Assembly (NCBI GenBank): GCA_024529925.1
Contig: JAFEUB010001052.1
Location: 621,501-685,500, forward strand
Direction of reading: 5' to 3'
Length of the DNA: 64,000 nucleotides
Source: Ophthalmolycus amberensis
Taxonomy: Eukaryota > Chordata > Actinopteri > Perciformes > Zoarcidae
In this document: positions 58,968 through 64,000 of the stretch, piece by piece
Layout: each line of letters opens with the position of its first letter
How positions within the stretch are numbered: position 1 is the stretch's first letter
Program-made: the position numbers and the translations under genes
The notes under the pieces: generated by a model
Seen by the model: the letters and a program-made list of their open reading frames with translations, nothing else
What the model was told of the DNA's origin: nothing
Database searches by the model: none

Positions 58968-61900
58968 TCAAGGTGGTCCCATACGCTTACCTGGGCTTAC
59001 CTGGTCCCTGAGGTTGATTAGAGGAGCTTTGGAAAAACAACAAAATAAGTAGATGACACACAATGTTACATAACCATATCACCAGGAGACTATTGTCCAG
59101 TACAAGCACAGAGTGAGTGCATTGGACCAATCTGGACCTTGCAGAAATGTGCTGAATAATAATAAACTTACCTCTTTCCTTGCCTTTGAGGGGAACTTGG
59201 GGGGATGGTATAGGAAGAACTAGAAGAAGAGGGAGAGGAGGAGTTAGAAGAGGAACTAGAGGAGGAGCTAGAGGGAGAGGAGGAGCGAGAAGAGGAACTA
59301 GAGGAGCTAGAAGAAGAGCTAGAAGAAGAGGGAGAGGAGGAGTTAGAAGAGGAACTAGAGGAGGAGCTAGAGGGAGAGGAGGAGCGAGAAGAGGAACTAG
59401 AGGAGCTAGAAGAAGAGCTAGAAGAAGAGGGAGAAGAAATAGGAGTGGAGAAGACACAAGAGGAGGGAGGAGATGGGTCACAGCGAGTGGAGGAGCCAGT
59501 CCTGCGTTGTGAGGCTGGGATTCTACGGAGGATGATCCGTGGGGCGTCGGGGCGGTTGGGGTCCGGGATGAGGAAAGTCCTCCACGTGAAGCGTCGTCCC
59601 GCCTGAAGGTTTAAAAAAATAAATACAACCATCAGACCACTGCTTCACATCGTGGAAACAAACCAAGGACTGTTACATCATATAGACTTTCACATCACAT
59701 ATTGAATTAAGGAGGATCAGTGCCCCTATGCAGTAATAGATCTCTCCCAGGTGTGTGTGCAACCACCACTGCTGTAATTTGATTGAATAAATACAACCAA
59801 AAATTGTGTATCAGACGCGTTTTAAATCGCAATTTAATCTACGCAGACGTGTGAATCAGCTCTGTGCTCGTAACCGAGACTTCAAGTCTATTTCTTTTGA
59901 CAATACAGAAGTAAACGTGATGTTGATGCCCGATAAAAAGGCTCAGAGTAACTGTCTCTGCAGGCAGTTCTGTTAGCTGTTAGCCAAACACACCGTCCAA
60001 AAACAGTAAAGATGAGCAAACCGTTTTCTTCTTCTTTGGACATACACAGCACATTCGGAATATGAGTCTCAATGGGAGATGATGAAAGAAACTTATCAAA
60101 GTGTTAAAATAACTGTGTGACGTTCAGGTTCTTTGTTCTTACCGTGCCCTGTGAGGCTGGGATTCTACGGAGGATGATCCGTGGGGTGTCGGGGCGGTTG
60201 GGGTCCGGGATGAGGAAAGTCCTCCACGTGAAGCGTCGTCCCGCCTGAAGGTTTAAAAAAATAAATACAACCATCAGACCACTGCTCCACATCGTGGAAA
60301 CAAACCAAGGACTGTTACATCATATAGACTTTCTCACATCACATATTGAATTAAGGAGGATCAGTGCCCCTATGCAGTAATAGATCTCTCCCAGGTGTGT
60401 GTGCAACCACCACTGCTGTAATTTGATTGAATAAATACAACCCAAAATTGTGTATCAGATGCGTTTTAAATCGCAATTTAATCTACGCAGACGTGTGAAT
60501 CAGCTCTGTGCTCGTAACCGAGACTTCAAGTCTATTTCTTTTGACAATACAGAAGTAAACGTGATGTTGATGCCCGATAAAAAGGCTCAGAGTAACTGTC
60601 TCTGCAGGCAGTTCTGTTAGCTGTTAGCCAAACACACCGTCCAAAAACAGTAAAGATGAGCAAACCGTTTTCTTCTTCTTTGGACATACACAGCACATTC
60701 GGAATATGAGTCTCAATGGGAGATGATGAAAGAAACTTATCAAAGTGTTAAAATAACTGTGTGACGTTCAGGTTCTTTGTTCTTACCGTGCCCTGTGAGG
60801 CTGGGATTCTACGGAGGATGATCCGTGGGGTGTCGGGGCGGTTGGGGTCCGGGATGAGGAAAGTCCTCCACGTGAAGCGTCGTCCCGCCTGAAGGTTTAA
60901 AAAAATAAATACAACCATCAGACCACTGCTCCACATCGTGGAAACAAACCAAGGACTGTTACATCATATAGACTTTCTCACATCACATATTGAATTAAGG
61001 AGGATCAGTGCCCCTATGCAGTAATAGATCTCTCCCAGGTGTGTGTGCAACCACCACTGCTGTAATTTGATTGAATAAATACAACCCAAAATTGTGTATC
61101 AGACGCGTATCAGGTTCTTTGTTCTTACCATGCTCCTGGTTGGAGGGACTGTGTCCATGCTGCTAGGGTTGTAGTCTGGTGGGAGACTAGGTGAGGAGCT
61201 CATCAGATCTCTGATCCTGAGGATGGTTGGTCTGAGGGTAAAAACACACACAACCCTCAGACCACTGATCCACATCAGTCATTTCTCATATCACATTGAA
61301 AGGATCAGTAGCACAAAGCAGTGCGACTAGATAGAAAGTAAATGTCATACAATAAATTATACGCTCGCAAAAGTATTAGCAGAAACAAACCCAGTACAGT
61401 GCAACATGTTTGCATTTGTTTCAGTGTTGTTACTGCAGGAGGCCTTCCATATGTCTACATTGACTAAAAGTCAGAAACATATCAGCACTTTTTCTATAGA
61501 AAATATCTTTTAGTGGTTCTTTCACTCTGCTGTTCATTGTGTTAATATTCAGGGCACAAAGACATACAAGTGACACATTTATGAACAACTTTACGTGTAA
61601 AATCGCCTCATGTATGAAAAATATCACAAGTATGTAGGAAATGTGTGAATTGTGAGTTAATATGGATTAAATATATTATCATGCGTGCATCACTTGTGAT
61701 CCGTATCACCTAGAAGTTATATAAATATAAAGAAACAATATTTCTATTAGCATTTCTCAGTTTAAGCTAACGCTGGACGGTCGGGTCTATAAAGCTAACG
61801 TTAGCTAACCAAGAAAGCAGCTTTGGTTCAGATAAACTTGTTTAAACTTGGTCTCAACAGTGAAAAGTCAGTCCTAGTGGATTAATATACACTGATAACT

Positions 61901-62254
61901 GAAAATATTATCAATATTAGGATAAACATCGGTTCAGATAGTCGCTATAAATACATAAAAAAAACAGTGGTGGAAAAAGTATATAAATCTCGCTTTTTTC
62001 CTGCAAAATTTTATCAGAATCAGACTTACCTTTATCACTTAGTCAGCGATGCAGAAAAATCCTGGTTTGAAGGTGTTTCTTGGGAGGTTTCGTCGAGTGG
62101 AAGTATATTTCGGCTTTTTCTGACGGACCAACGGTTGAAACAGACTGAATTTAGAAAAATGCACAATTTGGTAAACATGGTAACGATGGAACGTTCAGCT
62201 GAGAACAGCGCGTTCTTACCTCAGAGTCTCCATCAGGTCCTCAACAGTCCTCCG
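58968..62254 (-). CDS. unrecognised multi-exon - strand gene with a triplicated exon (candidate novel gene)
   Basis: Exons in transcript order: 62254-62220 (35 nt), 61231-61129 (103), 60888-60787 (102), 60244-60143 (102), 59602-59172 (431), 59007-58968 (40, TGA). Every junction has CAG before and GTAAG after, and phases agree: 813 nt make 270 codons plus stop. It reads RRTVEDLMETLR, PTILRIRDLMSSSPSLPPDY with NPSSMDTVPPTRSM, then the module AGRRFTWRTFLIPDPNRP with RIILRRIPASQGT twice. A third, longer module copy follows, running into a Ser/Arg-rich tail ending in YTIPPSSPQRQGKRDQVSPG and KRMGPP. The start is unknown: an upstream exon seems required, though the ATG in DLMETL could serve. I recognise no domain. 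The chain of good splice sites in a consistent frame is what supports it; a repeat-derived or noncoding transcript remains possible. Confidence 0.5.
59225..59440 (-). repeat. 99-bp coding minisatellite (Ser/Arg-rich)
   Basis: gagttagaagaggaactaga starts at 59241 and again at 59340, a 99-bp period with about two copies. On the - strand 99 bp is exactly 33 codons, so the frame is kept and the repeat encodes Ser runs broken by Arg, Pro and Asn. It lies inside the last long exon of the candidate gene. Confidence 0.9.
59509..61108 (-). repeat. 644-bp tandem array (about 2.5 copies) carrying a 102-bp exon in each copy
   Basis: The word tgaggctggga recurs at 59510, 60152 and 60796 (periods 642 and 644). 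The copies are nearly identical along their length, including introns; differences are single bases and one 2-nt indel. The third copy breaks off at cagacgcgt (about 61108). Each copy contains the exon module with acceptor ccttcag and, in the two upstream copies, donor gtaagaac. The similarity of introns and exons points to recent tandem duplication. Confidence 0.95.
61270..62210. other. intron-like AT-rich stretch of the - strand candidate gene
   Basis: Lies between exon-like segments 61129-61231 and 62220-62254. No other exon, RNA gene or repeat family was recognised. Confidence 0.4.
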
Positions 62255-62853
62255 CTGCACAAACAGACATTAAATACAACTTTAAGAGGAATATATCCAC
62301 ATGAGCTCAAATAATACAACTAACATGACATTGTGACTCAGTCTCCTGTCGCGTTTGAGAGTCACGTGACCTGCCCAGTTGTTAACCACACATTAAGTCT
62401 CCATTCAGGCCTATTTAAAAAACACGGTCTCATATAATGTCCAATAATATAGAGATGCATGTTTGCATGGAGGTTTGAGGGTGTCAGGTTGGACCCTGTC
62501 CTTGGTCCTCCAGTGTCCACAGATTGACAGCACGTGGACCTGCTGTTTCACGTTTCCTACATTGTTGTGACAGGAAGCCAGATTTTCAGAATAAGTGACA
62601 CAAACATCAATTTGAAATAAAATGAAAACATATTTTCTGAGGTTTGTTTACTGGTCCACATCCTGTCTGTCTTTGGGCCATCGTTGGACAAATGTCTCTC
62701 CAGAGACATTACATTTACACACCCCTGCATCACACCTGTATTACTCTCTTTGATCCATTTTCTTTTGTTAAAGTAGAAACTTGATGTAACTTTACTAATT
62801 GATATTGTGCATAGTGGCATGTATGCACATGTTAAATTAGTTGTTTAACAAGT
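62255..62853. other. flank upstream of the - strand candidate gene
   Basis: No first exon could be identified. In the frame of the 35-nt exon a stop lies within the intron just upstream, so a further exon or an internal start is needed. Confidence 0.35.
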
Positions 62854-64000
62854 ACTTGTGGGAAGAAGCAAAGTTAGTGAGGTTAATGAGGTTGGGGTAA
62901 ATCAGCGAGTAAGTAAGTAAACAGCAGGAACAGCAGTCACCAAGGTAGAACCAGTGAAAAAAAAAATCTTAAAATGATATCTACCCCCTTTCTTTCATTG
63001 AAAAATCCAGAATATGATAGTTGCTTAACAGGGCACAAGTGCAAAGAACACAACACAGACGTAAGACTCAGCAACACGGACAACCTCGTGCTTGGCAGGT
63101 GAGGCCAGTGGGATTCCCACCCGCCAGCGTGAATGTTGGGAAACACCCAGGACAGACCCAGATTCAGCACAATGGATAGAATTATAACTTATATGCAAAT
63201 ATTGTTCCTTTTAAAAGTCAAAGCACCGGACATAAGATGGCACCTACTTCACTGAAAATATTATTCTCAGTGTGCAACTGGAGGTTGCAAGTTTCCACAT
63301 TACACACTTGTATACTAAAGCTCAACACATTTTTGAGCAGAGGGGGACTTTAGTTGCCTCTGTGTTTTTCCTCCCTTTGTATTCATTCAATACCAATTCT
63401 TGCAATAAATAGCTGTATACAAAAATTAAAACTTTAGGCGTTTGGCATCCCCTGGTGGTAGTATCAACAATGACACTGCAATGTCCAGTGTGCATGCACA
63501 AGGGAGGACAGTACTGTATTCAAATGTCATCCATGGAGCAGGAAGGGAGCTGTGTTGCTGGAGATTTAGGTTAAACCCCTCTGTTGATAATCTAACGCGC
63601 TGTATTAATCTGCCTGGGTGAGGCTGCCTTTCAGCAAATTGTCACTAATTAAAATGATTTTTAATTTTTATGTATACACTTGTAAGAATACAAAGACAAA
63701 CAAGCATGACTAAAGCTTAATGTCCCCTTTTGAGTTGTTTGATTTTTGTTTTTACTCTGTTCTAAATATTGGGCTGAGTCAGTGGCAATGGTGTATTTTT
63801 GCAAATGGTACAAATATCTGCATGATAAAGACGATACTGTTGGACCTTTTTAGAGGATAAATGGAAAATATTGTGTTCAAACCAAAATCCAACTGGACAA
63901 AGTACATTTAGTCAATATAATTGATCACAAATACCAAACATGTCTATGCTACTACAGGCAACCACGCACTGATGTCCAGAACAATCATTAGCAAATGTAA
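62854..64000. repeat. segmental duplication, right copy (cut by the window edge)
   Basis: Matches 54303-55453 in the same orientation. Small differences include cagcaggaac for cggcatggaac, taattaaaatg for taatttaaatg, and agacgata for agactata. It is still matching at the last base of the window, so the full length is unknown. Confidence 0.93.

Noticed and set aside
59180..59512. 110-codon Arg/Gly-rich frame on the + strand
   Set aside because: Antisense shadow of the Ser/Arg-rich exon and its 99-bp repeat.

Overview
This is nuclear DNA from a ray-finned fish, most likely a teleost. The evidence is intron-split vertebrate genes with GT-AG junctions, very many (TG)n/(CA)n and (CT)n microsatellites, and fish-type LINE, SINE and DNA-transposon debris. 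There is no prokaryotic gene organisation; nearly all long reading frames outside the exons given here are microsatellite translations or antisense shadows.

Three protein genes are recognised on the + strand. (1) phldb2 (LL5-beta) covers about 3.95-25.6 kb. Nineteen core coding exons rebuild the protein from the end of an FHA-like domain to the C-terminal PH domain; its 5' exons are not in the window. (2) tlcd4 (TMEM56), a TLC-domain membrane protein of 263 residues, has six coding exons at 30.19-39.56 kb and a TATA-containing candidate promoter near 27.25 kb. (3) A bco1-like carotenoid oxygenase has eleven coding exons at 47.68-51.72 kb. It is complete apart from an apparent one-base frameshift in exon 10. 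The three genes have no evident common pathway: phldb2 is a cortical scaffold, tlcd4 a multipass membrane protein, and bco1l an iron-dependent retinoid/carotenoid enzyme.

The intergenic stretch at 41.9-47.4 kb holds a DNA-transposon-like element and an internally deleted L2/CR1-type LINE just upstream of bco1l. From 52.6 kb to the end the window is accessory in character. It holds a ~1.1 kb segment present twice (54.3 kb and 62.85 kb, nearly identical), an 89-bp minisatellite, a 40-bp minisatellite, diverged tandem blocks, and a 644-bp tandem array.

Read on the - strand, the last part (62.25 down to 58.97 kb) gives a chain of exon-like open segments with matching splice sites and consistent phase. 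One 102-bp exon is present three times by tandem duplication, and the final long exon carries a 99-bp Ser/Arg-rich coding repeat. I do not recognise this protein; it is the best candidate for something undescribed here.

All calls come from reading the sequence and from remembered family features. No alignment or database search was run.
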